NCBI GenBank assembly: GCA_047495785.1
Contig: JBLDXI010000013.1
Span: 992,001 to 1,056,000, forward strand
DNA length: 64,000 nt
DNA from: Lepidodermella squamata
Lineage: Eukaryota; Gastrotricha
Direction: 5' to 3'
Shown here: positions 12,943 through 24,963 of the stretch, piece by piece
Position numbering within the stretch: position 1 is the stretch's first letter
Layout: each line of letters starts with the position of its first letter
Position numbers and translations under genes: made by a program
The notes under the pieces: model-generated
Told to the model about the DNA's origin: nothing
Databases searched by the model: none
Seen by the model: only the letters and a program-made list of their open reading frames with translations

Positions 12943-13465
12943 TCAAAACAGCATCGCGAAGGCAACGGCAGCCACTGAAAGCGCGACAGGAGCGTAGAAA
13001 CGGAAACCAGCGCCAATAGCATCGCATTGTGTGCCTTGTATGGAGAAAAAAATTAGAAAGCAGCAGAAATATTTAATTCATCAACTTACCAACACAGTTG
13101 CAACCATCGTAGTTGCAGCAATTGCTAATATCGCCGATGGTACCGTCGGGTTGGGCGAAAGACCGGCCGATTTGACGCTTCGATAGTGGCGAGGCAGGGC
13201 ATTCAGCAGAGGTGGCGCAAGTCTGGACAGTGAGATCTGTGGCTTGCGTCCATTCAAGCTATGAGAGAAAAAAGACTCAAATACATGAGGTCATATATTT
13301 AACGCTTGAAACCTTGCAGAATTGTGCCGCTGCAGGGCAAGCCGTAATGATACCAGTCGCACAGTTCGCGGTTTTATCTTGGCACAAGAAGCATTGAATA
13401 GCCGAGGCGCTGCTAGCGAAGGCAGAGACCGCGAGAACAACGGCAAGAACGATTTTCGAGTGCAT
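12943..13465 (-). CDS. Ly6 gene B: GPI-type three-finger surface protein
   Basis: Three exons: 13313-13465, 13090-13258 and 12943-13034, giving 137 aa. The signal peptide (MHSKIVLAVVLAVSAFASSA) runs straight into the domain start IQCFLCQDKTANCA. The single domain ends CCNYDGCNCVGTQC, and a hydrophobic C-terminus (VALSVAAVAFAMLF) indicates GPI anchoring. The segment TANCATGIITACPAAAQFCK is nearly the same as in gene C (TANCASAVMVGCPAAAQFCK), and both share the ISNCCNYDGCNCVG end, so B and C are recent tandem duplicates. An upstream in-frame non-ATG extension exists; the ATG at MHSK was chosen because it begins the signal peptide. Confidence 0.87.
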
Positions 13466-14403
13466 TTCGATGTGATGGTATTTTAAGAACAATGATAAAA
13501 TTGATCGCTAGTGTTGTTAAATTGTGTTGAGAAATTGCTGATGAGATCGGATCTGTAAAGGATTATATACCCCGTGTAATTTAAGGAATCGCGCGCGACT
13601 TTGTTATTCGGCACGTGCGATGATGGTCTCGTGATTACACTTTCGGCACAGAAGGCAGACAAATGGCGCGCTTGAAGCTGAGCTTCCATTAATTAATTTT
13701 TCACTCGAATCCTCTTTGACAGCAAGGTTTCTGCAACTATGTTGTCGAATTCCCAGTCAAAAAGTGCGTCGAATCAAATATTGTTGGTTATTCGTAAATA
13801 ACGGGGGATCCCAACGCAAACACATGCCCAAGAGAATTTTTCCGAATTTTTCCTTTTGGTATGTTATCGGAGATAGGACGGCTAACAAGCCACCGTAACG
13901 AAACTACCGCCTGGCAAGAATGATCTGCTCATGTTCTGTTGTGGTGGGTTAACTTTTCTCCACAAAATAGAATTAAAAAAATACCCGGTGAATTCTCAAT
14001 CGATAGGTGTGTCAAATGCAACTTTCAAGAGCGTGAAAATCGGTCAAGTTACCCAATAAGTTCGAGTTTTTACCAAGGCAATTTCAAACCGTCTTTCTGG
14101 TGAATGTGTTGTGAAAATGAAGATTTTTTGGTCTCAGAATTTCGAAATATGAACGCTCAAATGTTAGCGCCTGTATCATTGATTGCAATTTGCTGAAACT
14201 GAACAGTTGTAGTTGCAATATACCGACCCAAGGCTAATTCAGAGTTTACACATTTTATTCCGACTATCAAAATTTATCGATAAATGAAATGAAAGTATCA
14301 TGGGCATACAACAATATCTTTAAAAACAATTGAGATTTCTTTATCGATTTACAAAGCAGGCACGATGAGCTAAAATGACAAAAGGCAGGCGCCATTTCCT
14401 GGT
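13466..14403. other. Spacer between Ly6 genes B and C
   Basis: No coding signal is seen. Frames at 13483-13689 (-) and 13716-13898 (+) have no homology or splice support. The block probably holds the promoter of gene B and the 3' end of gene C. Confidence 0.5.
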
Positions 14404-14957
14404 TTAAATTCGTTTGTTGATCGCGAGACCGATTACGAGCCCAATGGCGACAAGTAAGAGGCTGGCTGCCACCTGGGCCGCTCCAACGGTGCTGCACTGT
14501 ATCCCTAGAAAAATATCGAGAAATTGTGAAATACAACACAGATCGATTTTTGATTAAAAAAACGAACCAACGCAGTTGCAGCCATCGTAGTTACAACAAT
14601 TACTAATGTCGCTAATTGTGCTGCCATCTTCACCAAGATAGGGCTTCCCTGGGACAGCTTCTGGATCTTTAGCAGGACAATCAAGTGCCGTAGCGCAAGT
14701 TTGAACGGTGATATCTTCAGAAAAAAAAATCAATTTTATTGAAGCTTGAACGAGCATCGCAAACTATCGTTAACTCTACCTGTTAGAGCCGTCCATTCAA
14801 GCTTGCAGAATTGCGCGGCGGCGGGGCAGCCGACCATGACTGCCGAGGCACAATTGGCCGTTCTGTCAGTACAGGTGAAGCACTGAATGGAAAGGGATGT
14901 CGCGATGTTTCCATAAAGAATGGAAAGAAAGCAGAAGATAGAAATTGAACGTAGCAT
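14404..14957 (-). CDS. Ly6 gene C: membrane-anchored three-finger protein
   Basis: Three exons: 14780-14957, 14568-14714 and 14404-14504, giving 141 aa. The signal peptide is MLRSISIFCFLSILYGNIAT. The Ly6 domain starts SIQCFTCTDRTANCA and ends CCNYDGCNCVGIQC. The C-terminal hydrophobic stretch (VAASLLLVAIGLVIGLAI) is followed by NKRI, so the anchor could be GPI or a single membrane helix. The second intron lies a few codons later than in gene B, within WTALTG/DITVQTC, so donor position differs between these close paralogues. It lies about 1.5 kb upstream of gene B on the same strand. Confidence 0.86.
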
Positions 14958-15467
14958 AATAAACAGTTATGAAGAATTCGAACTACTAAAAATGAAGAAA
15001 ATATGGCGATTTTTATATGCATAATTATTCCAAATGTTAGACATGCTGTTAGTCATGCTTGCACAATGCCAAAATAAGTGGGAAATTCGATCTTGATAAT
15101 AAATTTTCCATCTCCAAGAGTTTTCAAGAGTTCTAGAGAGCTACACTAGATTTGGGCGCCTATGCTAAAAGAATCAAACGGAACTAGGCCAGAATACATT
15201 TTTGAAACAGCAGTTGCTATTATCACATCGTACCTTCGTTACTTCAATTAGGTATTCATAATTTTTTCATCCACGTGGCCATGTTCATGTTTCCCGGGCT
15301 ACACCTGCTGCCGAACGCTCGTGCTGAACACGCGACTTTAACCTGATGCCACACTGGTGCTCCTTCAAAAGCCGAACGAAGGAAACGTTAATCAACATTA
15401 ATCACTTGAACATTCGAAACACACATTTTTTTAGCTCTTTAATTACTTTTTCAATTACTTCTCAAAA
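14958..15467. other. Divergent intergenic region between Ly6 genes C (-) and D (+)
   Basis: This 510-bp region separates two Ly6 genes transcribed away from each other and should contain both promoters. No conserved motif was recognised by eye. Confidence 0.5.
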
Positions 15468-15990
15468 ATGTCGACTGCTTTCGTTTTGCTTGCTTCCTGC
15501 TTGCTGCTTGGCGCCGCTGGTAAGCCGCCTTTAGTTTATTTCATACGAAATTTCAACAGGAATGATTTTGCATTGTAGATGCTCTTCAATGCTTCAACTG
15601 CATGGGCCAGTCAAGCGATTGCGAATCCGGGTCCCCCATTGAATGCCCAGCTGCTTCGGAATATTGCAAGGTATCTTGAAATATTTCAAACTGGTTAATA
15701 TAGTTATATGTAAATTATTTTAGGTTGAATGGACTTCTAGCACCGGTTATACAGCTCAAACCTGCGCTGTTAAATCGGATTGCCCGGTTGCGAATAATCT
15801 GAAAAAGCGTCAAGCTCCCAACGAAGGCGAAACTGAGAACAAGGGTGCCAGTGACATCAACACCTGCTGCAACTACGACAAATGCAACTGCATCGGAGGC
15901 CAGTGCAACAACGCGAAGCACGTTGCTGCCGCTAGCGTCGCTGTAGCAGTTGCCGTTGCTGCCCTCGCCATTTTGGTTTCACGCCAATAG
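15468..15990 (+). CDS. Ly6 gene D: GPI-type three-finger surface protein
   Basis: Three exons: 15468-15519, 15579-15670 and 15724-15990, giving 136 aa. A signal peptide (MSTAFVLLASCLLLGAA) is split by a phase-1 intron, the typical Ly6 intron position. The domain reads LQCFNCMGQSSDCE...CPAASEYCK | VEWTSSTGYTAQTC and ends CCNYDKCNCIGGQC. The hydrophobic tail AAASVAVAVAVAALAILVSR indicates a GPI signal. A polyadenylation signal AATAAA lies at 16127-16132. This is the cleanest member of the cluster and can serve as the reference gene structure. Confidence 0.9.
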
Positions 15991-16716
15991 CCAATTTTCT
16001 GTTGAAGTCACCAAGCGAAATAGTTTTATCAAAGACTCAACCTTGATTTTTGTATCTTTAATGAAGATTAATACCTATGTCGTTTTCGTACGAACACATA
16101 TCAAATGACAATTTGTTGCCGAACAGAATAAACTAAGAGCTAACAACAATTCTGTTTCTTTTTATGTTACGCCCCTGTTCTTAACTAATTTTTGAGCTAA
16201 TTCAAAAATGAAAAAGGTAACTCGCACACAGAAAAAAGTATAAAATCGGTGTTATGGGACGCGCGCAGCTTTCATCGTAACATGGTCGACATTGCTTTTG
16301 GCCAAGCAGCAAAGAGGCCTATGGAACTCGGCAAAAAGTAAATTAATTTCAGGGAAGTTTGTCCCGATTTAAGGCAGCTTTCCGAGAAGCGTTTAATTTA
16401 GGAGTGATAATTTAGGCTGGAATTGGATGACCGAAGGCGGCTTTTATAAGGGGCGTGGATCCGAAGCATAAATAGATTGCTTGAAACTAAAATACAGCTC
16501 GCCTGGCGATCAAGAGGGCAAAGGACGGCCTGTACCTTTTCAGATGAGTCCTTACCACAGAGCTCATCACGCGATCCTGTCATAACAAATTCAAGTAACA
16601 TATGATGTTTGCAAAGATGTTGCTTGAAGTGCTGTCGCACCAACTAATTCTGGAAATAATGGAAAAATCATCCGATGCTATAACTCCATCTTTTGTTTTC
16701 TGGCTTCGCACAAATA
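15991..16716. other. Spacer between Ly6 genes D and E
   Basis: It contains the gene D 3' end with its AATAAA, then about 580 bp without a supported gene. The minus-strand frame 16398-16643 has no splice or family support. Confidence 0.5.
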
Positions 16717-17303
16717 ATGCAACTGATAGGTCTAGCTATCATCGGAATTTTCTATTTTCCGATCACATCTGGTGCGGTGTGATAACACGCTCAAACTCCG
16801 AAATTTACTTACTTTGTACTCAATTCCAGATGCAATCGAATGTTACAGCTGCAATGGTTATACGGGGGACTGTGCCAAAGAAACTGTTGCAATAAGGTGC
16901 TCCAGTTACTCGCGATTCTGCAAGGTTGGCTTAAATTTACTACGATTTTAACAGGTTATACCTTTCGACTTTCTAAAACCAGCTCGAATGGAATTCTGAG
17001 AGCGATTTCATTTCGCAAAAATGCGCGCTTCCATCTGACTGCGCGACGTTTGCCGTTGCGAAAAAGAAACGCTCGCTCGGCATAGCAGGCTACAACGATG
17101 ACAGGTCTGCGGACAACTCGAGCGAAGCCGCGTCAAAAATCACGGTTTCAAACTCTGTCAACGATTGCTGTAGTTATGACAAATGTAACTGCGTAGGAAG
17201 TCAATGTTCAATAGCCGGGCATTCATTTTCGACTACATCAAATTCGAATTTGTTACCCGCTATTTATTTGATCACAGGCACTACTGTTATCGCGAAGTTT
17301 TAA
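16717..17303 (+). CDS. Ly6 gene E: three-finger surface protein
   Basis: Three exons: 16717-16771, 16830-16924 and 16983-17303, giving 156 aa. The signal peptide is MQLIGLAIIGIFYFPITS, split by a phase-1 intron as in gene D. The domain starts AIECYSCNGYTGDCA and ends CCSYDKCNCVGSQC. The loop before the CC pair is long and basic (VAKKKRSLGIAGYNDDRSAD). The C-terminus (LLPAIYLITGTTVIAKF) is a weak GPI-type tail. AATAAA overlaps the stop codon (17302-17307), so the 3' UTR would be very short. The start was chosen over an upstream ATG because only this one gives a signal peptide ending at a valid donor. Confidence 0.83.
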
Positions 17304-17608
17304 TAAAAATGTGCAGCAATGTGAATGTTTTTTCCTGATATAACAAAAACATCTGGATTTTTGAATGACTCTTCATTTACTGTTCAGTTACTGGGGCAAT
17401 TAAAAAAAAAAGCTGTGTTCGATTTCTTCCGAAAGGCATAGGTACCAAGTATCCACTTTCCCAGCAAAAGATAAACTGAAATTTGCGCAGTGAATCAGGA
17501 ATTTTTCGACTTGTTTTTGTAATTTTAATTATCAAGGTATCGATTAAAAATCGATTAAAAACCAATTTAAAATTTCCGAAAAACCATACCATCGACACGA
17601 CGACGCAC

Positions 17609-17801
17609 TACCGTATTTGTTCCAATATAGTAGCCCATTCACTAATAATCGCCCATCCCTAATAGTAGCCCAGGGTTGAGGGGTCAAGTCGGTTCGAAAA
17701 CATCAACAATGAACGATTCACCAACAATTATTTTTTGAATTTTCCAAAATTTCGAGGTTGAAATTTTAGTAGCCCGGGCTGCTATAGGAACAAATACGGT
17801 A
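17609..17801. mobile_element. MITE-like element with terminal inverted repeats
   Basis: The left end 17611-17636 (CCGTATTTGTTCCAATATAG then TAGCCC) is matched in inverted orientation by the right end (CCGTATTTGTTCCTATAGCA then GCCC, read from 17799). The element is about 189 bp, non-coding, and both ends abut the dinucleotide TA, as expected for a TA target-site duplication of Tc1/mariner-type elements. It sits between Ly6 genes E and F. No transposase is present, so it would be non-autonomous. Confidence 0.7.
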
Positions 17802-17999
17802 TTTTTTCTTGCATTTTTTGTCCCATTTTTTTGCGCTTCGCTGGTCATTCCACGTTTACCCCATTCAGTTTTTATACAATATTTGGGAACTTCGAGGCGG
17901 AATCAAAACTTTTTTATTCGGTTACTTTCATAGCCAACAAATCGTTCACAGTATAAATTTGATAAAACAAGTTCGTAAAATCTGTCTAAAATCTGTCTT

Positions 18000-18559
18000 C
18001 TAGGCAAGAAATAGCACCAGAGAGATGACGGCGTAGACAATGGCGATGGTCGTTCCAATAATTTGAGACGCACCGTTTCCACATTGAGTACCGATGCAGT
18101 TGCACTTGTCGAATTTGCAGCACGTGCTATTGTTGCTATCCAGGCTCCGCTTTGTCAAATCGGGTAAACCTTCGGTTTCACCCTCTGAGCCTGGAGCAGC
18201 GCAGTCTTGGGTGTCGGCGCAAGACTGAGTGACATGACCAGACTCAGGATTGGCTTCCAACTTGCAAAAATCAAAATAAAGATGCAACAAAATAATGAGA
18301 ATAAGAAAACTCTTCTAATGCGGCGAGCAATAACGAGTCTTTAAAACAACTTGGCTTACCCGGCAAAACTCTTCGTTCTCCAAGCACTGAATGGAGACTT
18401 TCGCTTCGCATTCATGGGAGTGATCAGCGCATTGGTAACACTCAATGCCAACTGTTGAAATCGAAAAGTCGGGGAACTGGATCACATAATATCTCAAGTC
18501 AACTTACAGGTGCTGCCGTAGAATAAGCAAGAAATCACAATCACGAGTGAGAATTGCAT
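18000..18559 (-). CDS. Ly6 gene F: GPI-type three-finger surface protein
   Basis: Three exons: 18508-18559, 18360-18451 and 18000-18260, giving 134 aa. The signal peptide MQFSLVIVISCLFYGST is split by a phase-1 intron. The domain starts IECYQCADHSHECE, passes CLENEEFCR | LEANPESGHVTQSCA and ends CCKFDKCNCIGTQC. A hydrophobic tail (IIGTTIAIVYAVISLVLFLA) gives a clear GPI signal. It is convergent with gene E, with the MITE between them. Exon sizes match gene D (52, 92, about 265 nt), supporting common descent by duplication. Confidence 0.88.
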
Positions 18560-18720
18560 TTTGTTGGTTCGAAATGTGATTTTTGCGAAGTATGTAGTGA
18601 GGGTTAAATGTTGTAGATTTTTCGCAAATAATCAGCCAGTCAGTCATATTTTAAGGTGGAGGCGGTGTTGAGCACACGTCAAATGTTGTCGCGTGTCAGC
18701 AAGCTGCAGCAATGAAAGCT

Positions 18721-18863
18721 GACGGTTCTGACCGGAGATTCAATACCTAAATTTGACCCTTCTTCGCGGCCATTTCTTATGGCGTAGATCAATAATTGAA
18801 AATGTGCAGTGGCCATTGTCCATGGAGAAAGGTCAAATTTAGGCAGCCCGATCAGAACGAAAT
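18721..18863. repeat. Imperfect inverted-repeat (hairpin) element
   Basis: The arms CGGTTCTGACCGG...CCTAAATTTGACC and GGTCAAATTTAGG...CCGATCAGAACG are inverted copies with a few mismatches and one short gap, separated by about 60 bp. No coding frame and no clear target-site duplication are visible. It may be a second small MITE family or a structured upstream element of Ly6 gene F. The rest of 18560-19181 contains no recognisable gene. Confidence 0.5.
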
Positions 18864-19181
18864 TATCATGGCTAAGCGACGTTGATTTTCAACACAATAC
18901 ATGTAATACACCTGTCGGCCTTTCGAAATACCAATAGCCTACTGATTGGCATCAGCGGCATAGCGGTTAACAACGACATTTGTGGCTAGATCCTTTTGGA
19001 AGTTCGGTTTTTTATATTCTGAATAAAAGCATGCGTGATAGCCTGAATCCTGAAACATTCTGAACCTAATCAGGTAAACGATAGCCGGCTCGCTTTACTG
19101 CTTCAGTTGAAAAGTTTAATAAAAATTTTCACCGAGTAATCAGGAGTAGGGTACTATATAATTATTACATAAATGCACGAT

Positions 19182-20103
19182 TTAGGAATGATGGTGATCA
19201 CTGTCCACCGAGGATATGTAAGTGCGCACCAAGCCTAGGAACTTGGCCCAAGTGCCGCAGATCGGGCAAGTTTCTTCTAGATGAACACTGCTGTTACTGT
19301 TGGTACCGAATTCCGGCTGAACGTTGCTATTGTTCACTGTCGTGCCGCTGCTGTCATTTCCACTTTTCGACTCGTCCAGCGTCGATAGTGCAGCTAAATT
19401 CGATGGCGAAGAAGCTTGTGACGGCGAGCGATGGCAATGAACCATCTGCAGATAGGAAATCATGACGCTTTCGAATGAATCCACACTCTCAACCATCATG
19501 TACGTCGTAACGCCCCACCGTTGCTTGTGCTGCTTTGTCAGCCTTGAAAGCACTTGCTTCAGCATTTGCGGTTTATCAGCTACGGCTAACGCCTGTTCGA
19601 TGCCATCTAGAAATTTAAATCCTTGGGCTGAAAATTGAAAATAATATTCATCATTATAAATTTGATGAACCTTAATCTTACTTGTGAGTATTTGTGTTTC
19701 TTCTTCTGGGTTCGAACTGTTCGGATTATTGTGCATGAAGGTTTGGAGAGCTTCGGGTACTCGAGCGACGATCCTAATCGAAGAAAAAGTGGGTCACAAA
19801 GAGCTATGAAATTGCCGAAATTTCCGAGACTTACATGTTCATGGCATCAGTTGCCAACTGTTTTTTAAGGCCTTCGCTGGATTTAATTTTCTCGTAGCTC
19901 TCGTGCAGGACTTTCATGTCGCTCTCTCCCATTCGGGCGCCAGAGGCGCCATGGGCACGTCCATTGACGCCATTCATCTGCGTCGCCACCATGGAATGAT
20001 AGCCATTCGACGTTACTTTCTCCTTGTCCTTCTTGGAGGAATGGTTTCGATGCGGGTCGTGTACGCGGATTGCAGCATTGTTCATTGAGCACTCATTTCC
20101 CAT
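19182..20103 (-). CDS. Globin 1: N-myristoylated globin-like protein
   Basis: Three exons: 19835-20103, 19682-19773 and 19182-19627, giving 268 aa. The N-terminus MGNEC is a strong myristoylation site with an adjacent palmitoylatable cysteine, so membrane association is predicted. About 55 disordered residues precede the fold. Globin features: an A-helix region ESYEKIKSSEGLKKQ, an E helix QGFKFLDGIEQAL, an F helix VLSRLTKQHKQRWGV with the proximal (F8) histidine at about residue 154, and an H helix TWAKFLGLVRTYI. The residue at E7 (32 before F8, as in neuroglobin) is Gln 122 instead of the usual His. A Ser/Asn-rich insertion of about 70 residues separates the G and H helices. The CD-corner Phe is not evident. 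A membrane-linked sensor or redox role is inferred, not shown. Confidence 0.72.
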
Positions 20104-21235
20104 AGTCTACCGTCTATGCAATGAACAAAAAGCTCGGTTATGTATCAAATTGGCCAAGCTACTCAGCTAGGTTTGCTTTTCAGAAAAGCTGAGTTGAAGT
20201 ATGTCAAATAAGTATGCTGCTTTCAAAGCGAGATCAAGGTGTATACTAGAAGAATATCCCAAGATGATTAATGTCGTGAAGTCGGATCGAGTTTCCAGGG
20301 GAAGCAATTTTTTCGAAAGAGAGGTCGATATGTTGAGCATTTTTTACCTTGCGCTATCAAATGGAAACGGCAGTGAGAATATAATAATAAAAGCGCGCAT
20401 AGATCAGATGCGCCTTTAATCCAACTCATCTATAGCTATTATAAAAATTGATAGGAAAACTGTCGAAATTAATATAGGCGAATTTGAATAGGAAATTTAA
20501 TCCACCTCTATATGAAATTGCTGATGTTCGAATCAGCAAGGAAGTAACGTTAGAACACTATATATTAGCATAGTTATAATACAATCCTCACATATACGAA
20601 CAGGAAAAGTCGATGTATGTAGATTTTTCAATACAAAAAGTAGAAGTGTACCAGTTAGTTGCAGAAGGAAATGATTAAAGTGAGAATTAATAACTCATTT
20701 CAGCATTCCCCATGTATGTCGGGATTATCGGCGAGGCCGCTGTGTCGAAGTATATTGCAGTTTTGATCTCTAAAATTATCCGACCTAATCACACCTGGCA
20801 TTTACCCTCCCACAATGCTAGCGCTTGATTTATTTCAGTTTAAATACAGAAAAATCTACAAAGAATTGAGTTTATTATTTGTTTTTAATTATGTAGTTAT
20901 CAGAGAGATTATTGCAAAAATCACCAAGTATAGCACAAATTGCGACATCTAAACATTCAAAATATATTTGATCATGTGATTGCGGCAACCTGAAATCGAT
21001 ATCTAGGTGCTTTCGTGCTAAGTGATCGCTGATGCGACGTCAGAATTTCCTTGCAATCGAGATTTTGAGTGTGCTCGACTTTTTACTGCTCGGGAATAAC
21101 AAGTGACGTTAATGATATAAGCATGACCAATATTATCGAAGCTTATTTCGATGATCACGACACTCGAATATGAATAAGAATAATGCGACGTATGTCAGTT
21201 GATTCCTCCAGAAAAATCACGAACGTAGAGTTATT
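20104..21235. other. Spacer between the two globin genes
   Basis: About 1.1 kb. A 72-codon frame (20201-20419, +, MSNKYAAFKARSRC...) has no recognisable family, signal peptide or splice context and is not called. It presumably includes the globin 1 promoter and globin 2 3' end. Confidence 0.45.
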
Positions 21236-21966
21236 CTAGACATCGATGGTAGCGTTGAAGAGGGCTTGCAGATGCCCGAAAAATCGTTCCCAAGTCGCGC
21301 AAGTTTTGCAACCCTCTTCGCCAATATATTTTGCCTCAAGTTTTGTTCCTGGTGCTCTTGCTTCCACGCCTTTGTTTCCCTGATCAGCTAGGATATTCGC
21401 TGGATTCGCTGCTGCAATTAGGCTAGATCGGTGGCCGTGCCTTACTTTCAAATAGGGGAATACCACACTTTTGAGGGCGTTCAAACCTTCGGCCATCATC
21501 GGCCCGTCAACATTGTGGCGCTGCTTATGTTTGGAAACCAACTGGTTAATAAAGTCTTGAAGCTGCAATGGTTGGTCGGCTACTTTTAAGGCCTGCTCAA
21601 TGCCGTCAAGTAGCAGTATTCCACGACCTGACAAAATTTATTAAAAATGGACTTCGCTGAGAATGAAAATATACGCATAAGATGTGAATTGTCGTCTCGC
21701 AACCTGGCATCGCTGTTGATTTTTTCCTTCGCACCTGCGACTGATGTCAGCAACCTATAAACCAAACAGGCTTTCGACCTTCATACTAAGATGGAAAAGG
21801 GCTCATACGTATCCACGCTCTTTTGCGCCAATCCACGCCTTTGACCACCAAACTTGATAGAATCGAAACTGTCGCGCATCAACTTAACCTCTTGTGGTGA
21901 AAACGTAACGTTGCTGAAATCTTCCTCAGCCTTCACAGCCATAGCTACCGTGCATTCGTTACCCAT
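21236..21966 (-). CDS. Globin 2: N-myristoylated globin-like protein
   Basis: Three exons: 21809-21966, 21675-21754 and 21236-21627, giving 209 aa. It shares MGNEC, the E-helix block LLLDGIEQALKVADQP, the F-helix LVSKHKQRHNV (proximal His at about residue 113) and an H helix TWERFFGHLQALFN with globin 1. Both introns fall at the same phases (2, then 1) as in globin 1. The E7-equivalent residue appears to be Arg 81. It lacks globin 1's long N-terminal extension and has a shorter G-H insertion. The pair is a tandem duplication. Assignment as globin rests on the F and H helices and on similarity to globin 1; the A-D region is poorly conserved. Confidence 0.68.
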
Positions 21967-22248
21967 TTTTATGAGGCGATAAAAAAGTTCTTTGTTTCAG
22001 CAAAATTGAAGCGAATACAACCTGGTTACAACCTGGCAATGCCTTTCATTCACAGATTAGCTCATTGTTTGCTGAGCGCATTTAAGCCATTTCATTATCC
22101 TCTCGTTAATTCGCCTGTGGATTCCCCTGATCTCACCTCGCTCTTTTTTTCTCATGAGAGGAGATCAGTGGGAAAAACTTGTGAATGATTTGGCAGGAAA
22201 GTTTACGTCATCGGTGAGCTGTCTTTTTGGAAATCCAGGCAGGATTAG

Positions 22249-22470
22249 ATGCTAATTACGCTGCTATTTTCGGGGCTAGCTGCGAGTGCGCCACGTGATG
22301 ATTGTCTAATTATCGCACGCAATCGCACACGTAATTATTCGACGTCTCTTAAATCTCTCCGATCAACTACACCTGGGAAAGAGAGCGAATTCGAAATACC
22401 TGATAGTTTTATTCGCGATAAAATTATAAAAATGAAGCAAATGTATCAACAAAGTTTGAGAAATGTTTGA
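22249..22470 (+). CDS. Possible small secreted peptide
   Basis: A 73-codon frame begins MLITLLFSGLAASAPRDDC, which reads as a short signal peptide with an Ala-x-Ala cleavage site. The ATG directly follows an acceptor-like CAGGATTAG. The mature part is basic and lacks repeated dibasic neuropeptide units. It ends 6 bp before the convergent protease gene's stop codon. No family is recognised. It may be chance. Confidence 0.3.
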   Translation: MLITLLFSGLAASAPRDDCLIIARNRTRNYSTSLKSLRSTTPGKESEFEIPDSFIRDKIIKMKQMYQQSLRNV

Positions 22471-22476
22471 ATCTCA

Positions 22477-23939
<1,463 letters not shown>

Positions 23940-24963
23940 TGTGTTGAATAAATTTGTGTTTTCAGCTATTTTGAAAAGTTAAGAAATGAGGATGAAATTT
24001 GCACGAATTAATAGGCGTTACGCTGGTGCGAACATGTGTGGTTTCCAAGCACCATCTGATGACCGGAAACATTCAAAGCAGACGCGTCTTACACTTGGCC
24101 TCACCCACTTGGACACTTGGCTTCAAAAACTTCAAAAACAAAAAAGGTAATTATTTTTAGTAGTTGGAAAGGGAAGTTGTTGGATAGGCATCAACGGATA
24201 AAACCCGATGTTCCTTGGGCTAAATTAAATTTTAAAATAAATATGTTAAAGAAGAAATAAATGGTGTAAATGCCGGTCGAGCCGCACCGCCGTTAAAAAC
24301 AGAAGAATCCGGCGTCATTTGGGCACAAAAACAAATGTTATGTACCGCCCAATAATGAGATATAAGCCTGAAATGAATTTCGCGATAGAGTTCAGTTTTG
24401 AGTCTCTCTGCTCTGAAAGTTTCTCAGTTGGTTCGCCAACTTTGGTAACTGCAACGCTGAGTTTCTTGTGGTTCATTGCCAAATTCGAGTCATGCAAGCC
24501 ACTTGCACTAGTTATTAGCCAATATCCCACTATTTATCGGCAATTATATCCGTGATTTTCCGCTAATATTCTACTTAAATATTTCCATTTAATGAGCAAT
24601 TGCGGATGATTCAACAGAATCGTCGCCGAATGTATCGAATATTCCAAGGGCACATTTTCCACCTTTTTTATAAAGGTGGACGTCTGTTTTTATTTGCTAG
24701 AAATTCGATTCCGATCCCAAATCCAGAAGCTTGACGCCAAAGTTTTATTGTTTCAATAAATTAATCAGTTGTTTCAGTGTTTTCATTAGCTTTTCATGTT
24801 TAGGAAAGGATACGCACAACACATTGTCAACGATTAGAGATAAAATCTGAAGATCACAATTGTTCCATACTTTTTGTGTATAAAATTTGTTTAAAATTTC
24901 GCTAATATTTTACAAAAATCACATGAGCTCAAGGTCTATCAGGTAGGAATGAGCCTGATTTTC
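23940..24963. other. Intergenic region upstream of the protease gene
   Basis: No supported gene. Overlapping frames on both strands at 24315-24555 are mutual shadows. A small perfect hairpin (TCCACCTTT / AAAGGTGGA, 5-nt loop) is at about 24658-24680. Confidence 0.5.

Noticed and set aside
24658-24680. Small 9-bp hairpin
   Set aside because: Stems this short with T-rich loops are expected by chance in AT-rich DNA.
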